This document shows, piece by piece, positions 42,035-51,061 of a stretch of 64,000 bases of DNA. This DNA comes from Mesorhizobium sp. AR07 (GTDB lineage Bacteria > Pseudomonadota > Alphaproteobacteria > Rhizobiales > Rhizobiaceae). The notes under the pieces were generated by a model that saw only the letters and a program-made list of their open reading frames with translations, was not told the DNA's origin and made no database searches. Both the position numbers and the translations under genes were made by a program. Position 1 is the stretch's first letter. Each line of letters begins with the position of its first letter. The stretch lies in assembly GCF_024746815.1 (NCBI RefSeq), contig NZ_CP080525.1:2480001-2544000 (forward strand), written 5' to 3'.

Positions 42035-42967
42035 TCAACGGGCCGCGCCAAGCCCGGCACGACCTGTCTTGAACCAGTCGATGAAGGCCCGCAGTTTTGC
42101 CGGCTGAAGGTCGCGCGACGGGAAATAGATGTGAAACTGTTGCGGTTCCGGCTCATAGGCGTCCAGCACGCTGACCAATGCGCCTGAGGCTATGGCCGCC
42201 TCCTCGGTGGCCCGAAACCGCTGGGCAAGTCCCAGTCCGGCGCGCGAAGCCAATGCGAAATGTCCGTTGTCATCCAGGATGAGGACTGCCGGTGGATCTA
42301 GCTGGATGGTTTCCTCGCCACGACGCAGCATGAGTGGTTCCAGCCGACCACTTCCGGGAAAGCGATAGCGGATGACCGCATGCCGCGACAGGTCTTCTGG
42401 CGTTTGCGGCTCGCCTGCCCGCGCAAGGTAATCCCTGCTGGCGAGCATGGAACGGCGCAGCGGCGGTCCAAGCGGCACCGAGATCATGTCCAACTCCAGA
42501 GTGCCTCTGAAGCGTATGCCTGCATCGAAGCCGCCGCTGACGATGTCGGTCAGCCGGTCGTCGGTCGACAATTCCAGCCGGATCGCCGGATAGCGCCTGA
42601 CGAAATCGGCCATTGTCGGCAAGATGCAGATCTCCGCCGCCAGTCTCGACAGTGTAATCCTGAGGTGACCGGACGGCTCGCCGTCCATCTCCCTGGCCGT
42701 CTCGATGGCCCCCGAAAGCAGACCGATCGGTCCCTCGATCGCTTCCAGCAATTTGCGGCCGCGCTCGGTAAGCCTCACGCTGCGGCTCGTTCGGTCGAAC
42801 AGACGTATTCCCATGCGAAGCTCAAGCTGCCGGATCGACTGGGACACCGCCGACACCGAGATACCGAGCCGGCCTGAGGCCGCGGTGAACCCGCCAACCC
42901 GCGCCACCATGCGGAAGACAGGCAATCCCGCCAGAATGCTGCTGTCCATCGTTAAGTCTGCCTTCAT
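42035..42967 (-). CDS. LysR-family transcriptional regulator
   Basis: The product is about 310 residues; the start is taken at ATG 42967 (MKADLTMDSSILAGLPVFRM), with 42949 as the alternative. The N-terminal helix-turn-helix is ARVGGFTAASGRLGISVSAVSQSIRQLELRMGIRLFDRTSRSVRLTERG in part, followed by the effector domain. It is divergent from the serine hydrolase and SDR genes and probably regulates them. It converges on the moc-like operon, with 84 bp between. Confidence 0.9.
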   Translation of the reverse strand: MKADLTMDSSILAGLPVFRMVARVGGFTAASGRLGISVSAVSQSIRQLELRMGIRLFDRTSRSVRLTERGRKLLEAIEGPIGLLSGAIETAREMDGEPSGHLRITLSRLAAEICILPTMADFVRRYPAIRLELSTDDRLTDIVSGGFDAGIRFRGTLELDMISVPLGPPLRRSMLASRDYLARAGEPQTPEDLSRHAVIRYRFPGSGRLEPLMLRRGEETIQLDPPAVLILDDNGHFALASRAGLGLAQRFRATEEAAIASGALVSVLDAYEPEPQQFHIYFPSRDLQPAKLRAFIDWFKTGRAGLGAAR

Positions 42968-43048
42968 GATGCTTGCGCGAATGTGCCCATTTTTATGGAG
43001 GGTTGTCGAGGCTATTTCTCGGTTCGGGTCCGAAACGGAGATTGAACC

Positions 43049-44232
43049 ATGCCGCAAGAAACCACTCTCCCATCGCAGACACGGGGGCTCGCTGGGCCTG
43101 GTCGACCCCACGGTGGAATGATTGGCGCCCTTGATGACGCCATCGACAGCGCGCTCGCGGCCGCGCGCGTCGTCGGATGTGTTGTCCTGGTTTCAGAGCG
43201 GGGCCGTATCGTGTTCGATCGTGCCGCCGGCCTGGCCGACCGTGAGGTGGGACGGCCGATGAAAATGGACACGCCGTTCCGCTATGCATCCGTCACCAAA
43301 CCGTTCACGACCATGGCGGCGTTGAAGCTGATCGAGGCCGGGGCGCTGTCGGCCGAAGATCCGGTTGAAAAATGGCTGCCGGACTTCGCGCCCAGAATGA
43401 TTGATGGAACATCGGCACGGATAACCGTGGATCAGCTGATGTCTCACACGGCGGGGCTCGACTATCGCTTCCAGCAGAACGACAATGGCCCCTACGCCAG
43501 AGTTGGCGTTTCCGATGGGCTCGATGATGCCGATATCTCGCTTGCCGAAAACCTGGCGCGCATCGCCTCGGTCCCGCTGAGCGGTACACCCGGCTCTGCT
43601 TGGCGCTACTCGATCGCCACCGATGTGCTGGGTGCCGTCGTCGAAGCGGCAGCCGGAAAGCCGTTGCCACAGGCGATAACCGATCTGGTCGTTGCTCCGC
43701 TCGGCCTGACTGCGTCCTTCCGAGCCGAGCCTGGCGAACTCGCAACGCCCTATTACGATGGGGCGACGGCACCTCGGCTTATGACAGGTCCAACGGAAGT
43801 GCCATTGCCCGAATATCTGGGCTCGTCGGTGCGGTTCGACCCGTCGCGGATTGGACGCGATCACGCTTTCCCGTCCGGCGGTGCCGGCATGGCGGGAACG
43901 GCGCAGGACGTGATGCGGCTGCTCGAAGCGTTTCGCCAGGGAGATTTCCTGTCCGCGACGTGCCGGGAAGAGGCGCGCCGCCCCGGGTTGGCGCCGAAGC
44001 GATGGCACAGGGACCCGGATGGGGCTTTTCCTGGACGGGTGCCGTGCTTGTCGATCCTGCCACGGCGAACTCAACGCTCTCTCCCGGAACTATATCGTGG
44101 GGTGGCGTCTACGGACACTGGTGGTGCATCGACCACCGGCGCGAACGCATCGCCGTGCTGCTCACCAACACCGCCTACGAGGGGATGCTCGGTCGCTTGC
44201 CTCAGGAGATCGCCATGGCGGTCGGCCGTTGA
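43049..44232 (+). pseudogene. Serine hydrolase of the beta-lactamase class C family, one-base frameshift
   Basis: The frame from 43049 (a later ATG, MIGALDDAIDSAL, is also possible) reads a class C beta-lactamase-like fold with the nucleophile motif YASVTKPFTTMAALKLIEAG (Ser-x-x-Lys) and a Tyr region in HTAGLDYRF. After EEARR near 43978 the frame is lost. The true C-terminus (AEAMAQGPGWGFSWTGAVLV to LPQEIAMAVGR) continues in another frame to 44232. Adding one base in the CCCCGGG at 43981-43987 restores about 395 residues. It is probably an esterase or peptidase rather than a resistance enzyme. Confidence 0.85.
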
Positions 44233-44320
44233 TGCTGCCCGCCAGGAGCGGATCGGCGCGCCGTCGATTCCGCATGGGCGCGATACGTGCTGCATCCCAA
44301 GGAAAACTCAGGAGACGGAT

Positions 44321-45112
44321 ATGACGGCATTGATTGATCTTACCGGCAAGGTCGCGCTCGTGGTTGGCGCCAGCAAGGGAATCGGCGCCGCGACGGCCAG
44401 GGCGTTCGGCCGGGCCGGAGCAGTGGTCGTGCTCGCGGCGCGGGATCAGTCGGCCATCGACGATGTGGCGCTGCAAATCCAGGCCGCGGGAGGCCGCGCC
44501 CTCGCTGTCCGGGCTGATGTCACTGATCCCCACAGCATGCAAATCCTCGTCGCCAGGACGATTGAAGCGTTCGGTCGGCTGGATGCCGCGTTCAACAACG
44601 CCACCGATGGACCGAGGCCCGCACCACTTGCGCAGATCGATGCGGAAGCGTTCGACAGAGGCATTCGCACCAACATTCACGGAACGTTTCATGGCATGAA
44701 GTTTCAGATCGCGGCCATGCTTGAAAATGATGGCGGCACCATCGTCAACATGGCCTCGACGGCTGGTGTCGAAGGTGTCTCGGGGCTCTCGGCCTATGTG
44801 GCGGGCAAGGCCGGCATCATCGGATTGGGCCGCGTCGCGGCGCTCGACTATGCCGACAGCAACATCCGCGTGAATGTGATAGCGCCTGGACCTATCCTGA
44901 CCCATCATCTGGAGGCAGCCGGAGAGCAAGCGCAGCAAATGGCCGCGATGGCTGTTCCGATGGGCCGGTTGGGGACCGTCGCGAACATCGCCGACGCCGT
45001 GCTGTGGCTTTCGTCGCCATCCTCCGGCTTCATAACCGGAGCCGTCATCCCCGTGGATGGCGGGCAGCTTGCTGGTCGCATCATCAAATCGGCTGTCAAG
45101 CGTGACGGGTGA
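44321..45112 (+). CDS. SDR-family oxidoreductase
   Basis: The product is 263 residues from ATG 44321 (MTALIDLTGKVALVVGASKG), after CAGGAGACGG. The glycine motif is GASKGIG, NNAT is at about residue 90, and the catalytic residues are Ser in ASTAGVEG, Tyr and Lys in SAYVAGKAG. The C-terminal GFITGAVIPVDGG is classical SDR. It is a typical alcohol or keto reductase, with substrate unknown. It lies downstream of the frameshifted hydrolase, probably in the same LysR-controlled operon. The hydrolase frame runs into it, but only as a shadow. Confidence 0.9.
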   Translation: MTALIDLTGKVALVVGASKGIGAATARAFGRAGAVVVLAARDQSAIDDVALQIQAAGGRALAVRADVTDPHSMQILVARTIEAFGRLDAAFNNATDGPRPAPLAQIDAEAFDRGIRTNIHGTFHGMKFQIAAMLENDGGTIVNMASTAGVEGVSGLSAYVAGKAGIIGLGRVAALDYADSNIRVNVIAPGPILTHHLEAAGEQAQQMAAMAVPMGRLGTVANIADAVLWLSSPSSGFITGAVIPVDGGQLAGRIIKSAVKRDG

Positions 45113-45160
45113 CGCCGGGCATGTCGAATTTCGGCCGGGATGAACCTGGCCGACACCGCC

Positions 45161-45454
45161 CTACCCGAATATCCGCTCGCCCTGCTCGTCGACCAGCTGG
45201 ATGCCCTTCTTGATCGAGATGTCTATGGCGTCGTCGAGCCCGGCGAAGCGGTCGGCGCGGATGAATTTGTGCTCCTTCACCACGCCGTCGATCTCCTTGG
45301 AGACGACGCCGCAGGTCTGGTACTGGCCTTCTGTCTTGTAAGGCGTGGCGCTGATCAGAAAACCCTTGTGCTCGACCTGCTTGGCTGGGGCCGCACTTTT
45401 TGGCTCGCCCACCTCGGCATCGCCGCCGCCGAAAAGGCGTTTTAGAAAAGACAT
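45161..45454 (-). CDS. HlyU-family protein
   Basis: The 97-residue product begins MSFLKRLFGGGDAEVGEPKS and carries the HlyU core: EHKGFLISATPYKTEGQYQT, VVKEHKFIRADRFAGLDDAI. The family is named for a Vibrio virulence activator, but in rhizobia these proteins are widespread and their role is unclear. It stands alone between the SDR gene and a region with no clear gene. Confidence 0.85.
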   Translation of the reverse strand: MSFLKRLFGGGDAEVGEPKSAAPAKQVEHKGFLISATPYKTEGQYQTCGVVSKEIDGVVKEHKFIRADRFAGLDDAIDISIKKGIQLVDEQGERIFG

Positions 45455-45626
45455 CGCTCAAATCTCCCTGTTGCCCTGCGATCGCGGCCTGCCCTGTTCG
45501 CGATTCACGACGCTGTTGCCCCAGCATGCGCGAATGTGCCGCCGCGTTCCAGCCCTCTGATGAAGACGGCGACCGGAAGATCGATCCGCCGACAGCGGCG
45601 GGGGATGCCTCGCGCTATCGCCGCTT

Positions 45627-45938
45627 TCACGCTCCGGCCACGCAAGCCTGTCGGCGCGAGACCCACTCGCCCGCGGTCGCCTTGCCGCGGGCGAGCGCGA
45701 GGCTTCGTCCCAGACGAATCCCGATTTCAAGGTAATGCGAGGGGTGCAGATCGCGATGCAGGCGGTCGAGGACAGCGAGATAGTACACCTTGCCGGCGAC
45801 GCGTTCCTCGGCCTCCGCGCCAGGAAGGCCGTTCCAAAGTCCCGCGACTGGAATTGATTCCGACAGAGCTTTACCCCGATAAGCCGACGTGGCATTTGAA
45901 CCAAGGCAACGGTCCGTCGCGCCATACTCATTGCGCAT
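45627..45938 (-). pseudogene. Possible fragment of a class I SAM methyltransferase
   Basis: The frame reads VYYLAVLDRLHRDLHPSHYL followed by EIGIRLGRSLALARGKA, which resembles the first strand and glycine motif of class I methyltransferases found next to glycan-modifying genes. The sequence then loses similarity and stops at 45627 without the remaining motifs. The flanks (45455-45626 and 45939-46206) hold no convincing gene. It is probably a degraded remnant, and coding by chance is possible. Confidence 0.35.
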
Positions 45939-46206
45939 TTTAACTTTGCTTGCCGATTACCTGCAAGCCTTCAAACGTTTCGAAAGCCGCTCTCAAAAGC
46001 CAAAACCGGACACAAACGCAGCCTCATCCCTGGTCAGGCTGTCACAAACCCGAGCAGCTTCGCCAGGTCGCGCGCCTGTTCTCGCGCTCTTCGCGTCAAG
46101 CCGTATCACTTTCGCGCGAGAACACAGGGGCCTTGGGTCACGATTCCCAGAATTGACGTTTTCGCCCGCCCTTGATTTATGCCCATAGACCCTTGCCAGG
46201 ACCAGA

Positions 46207-47682
46207 ATGCAGAAGCCCCTTCAGACGATAGCCAAGACAGCCGAGTTACCATCGTCGCCGAAGCGTCAGGCCATCCTTGTCTTGGGAATGCATCGAAGCG
46301 GAACCTCGGCGCTCGGCGGCGTGGTCAACGCATTGGGAGCAGCCGGGCCGAAAACCTTGATGTCCCCACATGCCTCCAATCCACGCGGATTGTTCGAGAG
46401 TCTGCCCCTTGTCGCCGCGCACGACGAACTGCTCCTATCGGCAGGCTCTTACTGGCTTGACTGGCGTCGACTCGATCAGGAAAGGGTTCACTCGAAGGCA
46501 GCAGAACCGCATCGTCAAAAGATAAAAGAGCTGCTCGTCGACGAGTTTGGCGACGAGCCATTGATCGTCATCAAAGACCCGCGGATATGCCGATTTGTTC
46601 CGTTCATCTCCTCGATCTTGGCCGAGTTGAATATCAGCCCTGTCGCTTTTCTGCCGGTGCGCAATCCTCTTGAGGTCGCATATTCGCTGCGGCGGCGAGA
46701 TAACATCGCGCTGCCGAAGTCACTTCTGTTGTGGCTTGGGCACGTGCTCGAAGCCGAATATCATTCGCGACACATGCCGCGATACTTCCTGCCATATGAA
46801 GGACTTCTGATCGACTGGCGAAATCATATGGACCGTGCGGCGGAAAAAACCGGTGTCGTCTGGCCAGCTTTGTCAGACCGCGCGGGCATCAAGATCGAGC
46901 AATTTTTGACGACGGACCTTTACCATGAAAGGTCCACGCTCGAGGACATGCGGAACCATCCGGATGTTACGTCATTGGTCCGCGAGACCTACGAGATTCT
47001 GACCGCCATCGTTGACGACGGTGAAAACAAGGATTTGCTTGATCGGTTGGACCTTGTGCGAACGAAATTCAATGAAGGCTGCGAAACATTTGGGACGGCC
47101 ATAATAACGGAGGAATTGGCGGTTGCGCGATTGCGTGGTGAACTCAGTGCGCGTGACGCCGAGACGGAGCGGGTCCGTCAAGAGAATTCGAACCTTGCGA
47201 GCTTTTTGGAGCAGCGGTCCATGGAAGTTATCGGCCTGGCGGCCGAACGTGATGCCCTCGCCGGCGCCCATGACGCCCTGGTTGCCGAGCGGGATGGGCT
47301 TGCCCAGGCCCACAACAACCTGCGCGCCGAGCGTGACGCGCTCGCTCAAGCCCACCACAATCTGAGTGCCGAGCGCGACGCGCTTGCCCAGGCCCATCAC
47401 AATCTGAGTGCCGAGCGCGACGCGCTTGCCCAGGCCCATCACAATCTGAGTGCCGAGCGTGACGCGCATGCCCAGGCCCATCACAATCTGAGTGCCGAGC
47501 GTGACGCGCATGCCCAGGCCCACAACCATCTGATCAATGACCGGAACAATCTCGCGGCAGCCCAAGACAGCTTGATCGCCGAGCGCGATGGCCTTCTGCG
47601 CGAGCGCGAGGCCCTGCTCGCGTCGAGCAGTTGGCGGGTGACGGCACCTATACGGTGGATAAAAACGCTGTCCATCCGCTGA
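46207..47682 (+). CDS. Sulfotransferase-family protein with repetitive coiled-coil C-terminus
   Basis: In the 491-residue product, residues 22-320 are a sulfotransferase domain. The 5'-phosphosulfate loop is LGMHRSGTSALGGVVNALGA, and the 3'-phosphate segment is PVRNPLEVAYSLRRRDN near residue 155. Residues 346-471 are nine 14-residue repeats (AERDALAQAHHNLS type) that should form a coiled coil. The end SSSWRVTAPIRWIKTL is a motif I associate with surface-glycan proteins. It may sulfate a surface polysaccharide or lipid using PAPS, for example Nod-factor-like or capsular sugars; that is inference. Confidence 0.85.
   Translation: MQKPLQTIAKTAELPSSPKRQAILVLGMHRSGTSALGGVVNALGAAGPKTLMSPHASNPRGLFESLPLVAAHDELLLSAGSYWLDWRRLDQERVHSKAAEPHRQKIKELLVDEFGDEPLIVIKDPRICRFVPFISSILAELNISPVAFLPVRNPLEVAYSLRRRDNIALPKSLLLWLGHVLEAEYHSRHMPRYFLPYEGLLIDWRNHMDRAAEKTGVVWPALSDRAGIKIEQFLTTDLYHERSTLEDMRNHPDVTSLVRETYEILTAIVDDGENKDLLDRLDLVRTKFNEGCETFGTAIITEELAVARLRGELSARDAETERVRQENSNLASFLEQRSMEVIGLAAERDALAGAHDALVAERDGLAQAHNNLRAERDALAQAHHNLSAERDALAQAHHNLSAERDALAQAHHNLSAERDAHAQAHHNLSAERDAHAQAHNHLINDRNNLAAAQDSLIAERDGLLREREALLASSSWRVTAPIRWIKTLSIR
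47242..47619 (+). repeat. Nine 42-bp in-frame tandem repeats
   Basis: Nine units of exactly 42 bp encode 14 residues each. The central copies are nearly identical (GCCGAGCGCGACGCGCTTGC...), and copies 1, 2, 8 and 9 are diverged. The period preserves the reading frame and a heptad pattern. Copy number could vary between strains by slippage. Confidence 0.92.
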
Positions 47683-47792
47683 TCACCCCGCAGCCTGGCG
47701 AACCCGGTCAAGCTCCGCACCGACGAGCGCCTCCGGCCGACATCACGCCAAGATGGAAAAGACCGCGCAACGAAAAGCGGATCAGGAAGACG

Positions 47793-47832
47793 AAAAAAGC
47801 CCGGGTCTCCCAGAGGGATCCCAGGCTTTTTT
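47793..47832. terminator. Bidirectional terminator
   Basis: AAAAAAGCCCGGG and TCCCAGGCTTTTTT form a stem with one mismatch flanked by A and T runs. It separates the convergent sulfotransferase and PadR genes. Confidence 0.85.
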
Positions 47833-47894
47833 GCCTGTGTGTTGCGCGCCTCAAGAGACGTTTGCGTGCTCAGGAGACGCGCGGCGCCACGAGA

Positions 47895-48578
47895 TCAGCG
47901 CTGCGACAGCGCTTCCAGTGCCTCGGCGGCTGCTTCGAGAATGGCGATCGCCTCGGCCTGCTTGTCGGCCGGGGCATCGACGAAGTCACCCAGAGCCGCG
48001 CGCAGCCGGTGTCGGACGGCGCGGAATTCATCGCGCGCTTCCGAACGGCCACCACGACCGCCACGACGCCCGCCCTCATCGCTTTCGTCGTTCCAGCCGA
48101 ACCAGTCGCGCGCCTTGGCCATCTTGCGGCCGAAGCGCTCGAGATGGTCGAGCACGCCGTCGATCATCTCGCGGTTGTCGGCGAGATGCGCCTGCCCGGC
48201 CTCGGTGATCGAAAACACCTTCTTGTTGCCTTCGCTCGATGACACGGCATAGCCTGCCTCTTCCAGGAAGGTCAGCGTCGGGTAGATCACGCCCGGGCTG
48301 GGGCTGTAGATGCCGCTGGTGCGCTCTTCCAGCGCCTTGATGATGTCGTAGCCGTGGCGTGGCGCCTCGGCCAGCAGCGACAGCGTGATCAGCTTGAGGT
48401 CGCCGTCGGCCAGCATGCGCCCGGCGCGGAACATGTCGCCCGGGCCACCGCGCCCGCCGCCACGACCACCGTGCCCGAACGGACCAAAGCCGCCGCCACG
48501 GCCACCAAACTTGCCGGCCATGTGCATGAACATGCGCTCGCCGAAATGATTGTGCCCAAAATGATTGTGCTTGTGCAT
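47895..48578 (-). CDS. PadR-family transcriptional regulator
   Basis: The product is 227 residues from ATG 48578 (MHKHNHFGHNHFGERMFMHM), with AAGGAG 9 bases upstream. A His/Gly-rich N-terminus (GGRGGGFGPFGHGGRGGGRG) precedes the PadR winged helix (LADGDLKLITLSLLAEAPRHGYDIIKALEE, SPSPGVIYPTLTFLEEAGYA). The C-terminus is helical for dimerisation. Two identical 17-bp boxes upstream are probable self-operators. No effector gene lies beside it, so it may control distant genes as well as itself. Confidence 0.92.
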   Translation of the reverse strand: MHKHNHFGHNHFGERMFMHMAGKFGGRGGGFGPFGHGGRGGGRGGPGDMFRAGRMLADGDLKLITLSLLAEAPRHGYDIIKALEERTSGIYSPSPGVIYPTLTFLEEAGYAVSSSEGNKKVFSITEAGQAHLADNREMIDGVLDHLERFGRKMAKARDWFGWNDESDEGGRRGGRGGRSEARDEFRAVRHRLRAALGDFVDAPADKQAEAIAILEAAAEALEALSQR

Positions 48579-48596
48579 TGATTGCTCCTTGAGTTC

Positions 48597-48663
48597 TATC
48601 TTACGATATATCTTAATTAGGCGCACATGGCCGCAGAGTCAAGATATATCTTACGATATATCT
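48597..48663. promoter_or_regulatory. Twin 17-bp PadR operators
   Basis: TATCTTACGATATATCT occurs identically at 48597-48613 and 48647-48663, exactly 50 bp apart. The second is extended leftwards to AAGATATATC, giving partial dyad symmetry. The first begins 19 bp upstream of the PadR start codon, so binding would block its transcription. Confidence 0.82.
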
Positions 48664-49034
48664 GAGTTCGACGCCAGGGGCTTGCTTTCGTCGGAACGTG
48701 CCGCTCGAAGGCCCGCGAGCGCCACGGCTGCTCCGTAAGCGTCTGACCTCAAACAAGGCATCCAACCCGGTCTTTCCCGGCATTCCGCCGGTCACCGGCG
48801 AATGGATGCCAATGCGACGGACCTAACACGTCAGGGAACGCCCAAAATGGCTGCAAGACATCAGCGCGGGAAGCTGCCTGCGCACTCTGGGTGTCGGATC
48901 CGGGCTTCCCCTTCTCGTAATGAACCACGCCTGTTCACAATCGCGTGCGGTCCCGCCGACGCCGGAAACAAACAAAGCCTGCGGTGCGAAGCCCAAGCAA
49001 GGCTCCCATGATGGGACCGGAGCGAGGTGGCGCC
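48664..49034. other. Non-coding gap between padR and the patatin gene
   Basis: This 371-bp stretch contains no frame that resembles a protein. Short open frames here look random. It should carry the patatin promoter, but I see no clear element. Confidence 0.5.
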
Positions 49035-49913
49035 ATGCCGTCAGGAACAGATCGCAGGACGGCGCTGGTGCTGGCGGGAGGCGGTAGCTTCGGTGCCGTG
49101 CAGGTCGGCATGCTGAAGGCGTTGGTCGCGGTCGGCGTCACCGCCGACTTCGTCGTCGGTTCCAGCGTCGGCGCCATCAATGGCGCCTATTACGCCGCCG
49201 CCGCCACGGTCGAAAACATGGCGCGGCTGGAAACCCTTTGGCGCGGCATTACCCGCAATGATGTCTTTCCGGTCAGTTGGCGGTCGATGCTGGGCTTCGC
49301 GGCACGGCGGGATTTCCTCTCCGCCTCGCACGGCATTCGCAATCTCATCGAACGCAACCTGCCCTATCGCGATCTCGAGGATGCGCCGATCCCGATCCAC
49401 ATCATCGCCACCGATCTCTTTTCCGGCGAGGCAGTGATTTTGTCACAGGGCAACGCGGCCGATGCGATAGCCGCCAGTTGCGCCATTCCGGTGGCGTTTG
49501 CACCGGTGAGCATCGGCGACCGGTTCCTGATCGACGGTGCCGTCACTTCTAACACTCCGGTCCGCGTCGCCGTTGGCCTTGGCGCGCGCCGCCTGATCGT
49601 GCTGCCGACTGGTTTTGCCTGCAATCTGGACACGCCGCCGCGAGGGGCGGTCGCCAATGGCCTGCATGCGTTGACACTGCTGATCGCCAGGCAGTTGGTT
49701 CGGGAACTGGACACGTTGGCGAGCGACATCGACTACGCGATCGTGCCGTCACTGTGTCCGTTGGCGGGATCGGCTTATGACTTCACCCACACCGCCGCGC
49801 TGATCGACGACGCCGAAACATCGACGCTGGCCTGGATCGAGGCCGGTGGCTTGTCGGCGCGCGTGGTTCCCGATCAGCTACGCGCCCATTCGCATCATTC
49901 CGGGAAAGTGTGA
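49035..49913 (+). CDS. Patatin-like phospholipase
   Basis: The product is 292 residues from ATG 49035 (MPSGTDRRTALVLAGGGSFG), preceded by GAGCGAGGTGG; an ATG at 49008 is an alternative. The oxyanion loop is GGGSFG, the nucleophile elbow is GSSVG near residue 40, and the catalytic Asp is in FLIDGAVTSNTPV near residue 170. It belongs to the RssA/patatin acyl hydrolases, which cleave phospholipids. No signal peptide is visible. It is monocistronic and followed by dispersed palindromic sequence. Confidence 0.9.
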   Translation: MPSGTDRRTALVLAGGGSFGAVQVGMLKALVAVGVTADFVVGSSVGAINGAYYAAAATVENMARLETLWRGITRNDVFPVSWRSMLGFAARRDFLSASHGIRNLIERNLPYRDLEDAPIPIHIIATDLFSGEAVILSQGNAADAIAASCAIPVAFAPVSIGDRFLIDGAVTSNTPVRVAVGLGARRLIVLPTGFACNLDTPPRGAVANGLHALTLLIARQLVRELDTLASDIDYAIVPSLCPLAGSAYDFTHTAALIDDAETSTLAWIEAGGLSARVVPDQLRAHSHHSGKV

Positions 49914-50075
49914 AACGGTTTTCCGTCCGGAATTGCGTCTGAACAAGGAGATAGGTCGGTTCGGCGTCTCCGTGAAACGGTGAACCGCTCTGGAAGCAAA
50001 ACGAGAACCGGCTTCGGAAAAGTCATGCTCAATCAGGAAGATGGGACCGCATCCCGATTCAAGTTCTGAGCGGCG
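49900..50075. repeat. Degenerate dispersed palindromes after the patatin gene
   Basis: GGGAAAGTGTGAAACGGTTTTCCG overlaps the end of the patatin gene, and AACGAGAACCGGCTTCGGAAAAG follows near 50000. Both resemble arms of the GATCCGGAAAAGTG...CGGTTTTCCGGATC elements at 53557 and 59746. No gene is seen here. Confidence 0.55.
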
Positions 50076-50084
50076 GATCAGCCG

Positions 50085-50453
50085 CTACCAGCGGCTCTTG
50101 CGCCGGTTCCAGGCGTAGAGCAGGTCGGCGAAACGGTCGTAGCCAAAACGCGTCAGCGGCAAGGCAACCGGATTGCCGAACACCATCGCCAGCCAGCCCT
50201 CGCCCGGCGTTGCGTGCCAGACGGCAATCGCGACATCGGCGCCGACCAGCAGTCGGCCGTCCGCATCGGTGGCGTGCAGCCGGCGACGGATGTCTTCCAG
50301 GGATGCGCCAAATCCGGCAAGTGCTGACGGTTCAAAGTTGATGTCGCGAAACTCGATCCGCCCGGTCTTGATCGCTTCGATCAGCCGCCGCTTTTGCCGG
50401 CTGATGCCGGCATCGCAAACCGGACAGCGCGTGTTGTACCAAACGATCAGCAT
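50085..50453 (-). CDS. DCC-family thiol-disulfide oxidoreductase-like (DUF393)
   Basis: The product is 122 residues starting MLIVWYNTRCPVCDAGISRQ. The YNTRCPVCDAG motif (Cys-Pro-Val-Cys, residues 10-13) is the DCC signature. FRDINFEPSALAGFG and DGRLLVGADVAIAVWHATPG complete the thioredoxin-like fold. It is a presumed redox protein of unknown partner. The longer frame to 50513 lacks the family start. Confidence 0.88.
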   Translation of the reverse strand: MLIVWYNTRCPVCDAGISRQKRRLIEAIKTGRIEFRDINFEPSALAGFGASLEDIRRRLHATDADGRLLVGADVAIAVWHATPGEGWLAMVFGNPVALPLTRFGYDRFADLLYAWNRRKSRW

Positions 50454-50586
50454 AGCCCCGGCACTTGGTTGAAAATGCAATCCGAAGGACCACGGACGAT
50501 CGAGCGCCGTCAAGACGGCGCTCGATCAGTTGTGCGCAAACGAGAACGTCTCAGACCAGCCGGTCCGGCCCCTTTCACTACAGTGA

Positions 50587-50880
50587 CTATCCGAGCGAGG
50601 TGATGATCTCGCGGTAGGCGAATTCGGGGAAGGCTTTCAGCGTCCGCGTCCTGACATTGCCGCTCGCCGCCAGCATCAGCGAGAAGCGAGCCAGGACCGC
50701 GTCGTCGGGCGCCTCGACCACCGCCACCATGTCGTATTCACCCATGGTCAGGTAGAATGCCTTGAACGATCCACCCATGTCTCCCAGCTGCTTCCTGGCG
50801 GCGTCGAGCCGCTTCGGTGAATCACGCACATTTCTGGCGCCCTGCTCCGTCCAGTTCATCAGCACGATGTAGCTTGTCAT
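50587..50880 (-). CDS. GYD-domain protein
   Basis: The product is 97 residues from ATG 50880 (MTSYIVLMNWTEQGARNVRD), with GGAGG upstream. The domain motif is FYLTMGEYDMVAVVEAPDDA (the Gly-Tyr/Glu-Tyr-Asp signature) in a ferredoxin-like fold. Members are small cytosolic proteins of unknown biochemical role. It is downstream of rpoD on the same strand, past the rpoD terminator, and probably has its own promoter. Confidence 0.9.
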   Translation of the reverse strand: MTSYIVLMNWTEQGARNVRDSPKRLDAARKQLGDMGGSFKAFYLTMGEYDMVAVVEAPDDAVLARFSLMLAASGNVRTRTLKAFPEFAYREIITSLG

Positions 50881-51011
50881 GGCACACCTCCCTCCGGGCC
50901 ACGGAGCACGGCGGCTTCGCCGGGGCGGGCGTCCGGGTTTGTCGCCCAGAAAATGCATCCGACACGAAATTATCCTCCCGAAAGATACGAGCCGCAAGAG
51001 CGTGCCATGAA

Positions 51012-51039
51012 CGAAAAAGGGCGCCAACGCGGCGCCCTT
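51012..51039 (-). terminator. Rho-independent terminator after rpoD
   Basis: On the minus strand AAGGGCGCC pairs with GGCGCCCTT (9 bp, 5-base loop), followed by TTTTT at 51018-51014. It ends the rpoD transcript 22 bp after the stop codon. Confidence 0.9.
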
Positions 51040-51061
51040 GATCTCTTGCAATCGGTAAGCC

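Noticed and set aside
42968..43111. N-terminal extension of the LysR gene to 43111
   Set aside because: The extra residues overlap the divergent serine hydrolase start and do not belong to the LysR fold.
44233..44320. Fusion of serine hydrolase and SDR as one 687-residue protein
   Set aside because: The hydrolase frame runs into the SDR only after a frameshift. The SDR has its own ribosome site and normal start, and the hydrolase C-terminus is in another frame.
47242..47619. Possible CRISPR array
   Set aside because: The 42-bp units are contiguous with no spacers and are in frame as a 14-residue protein repeat.
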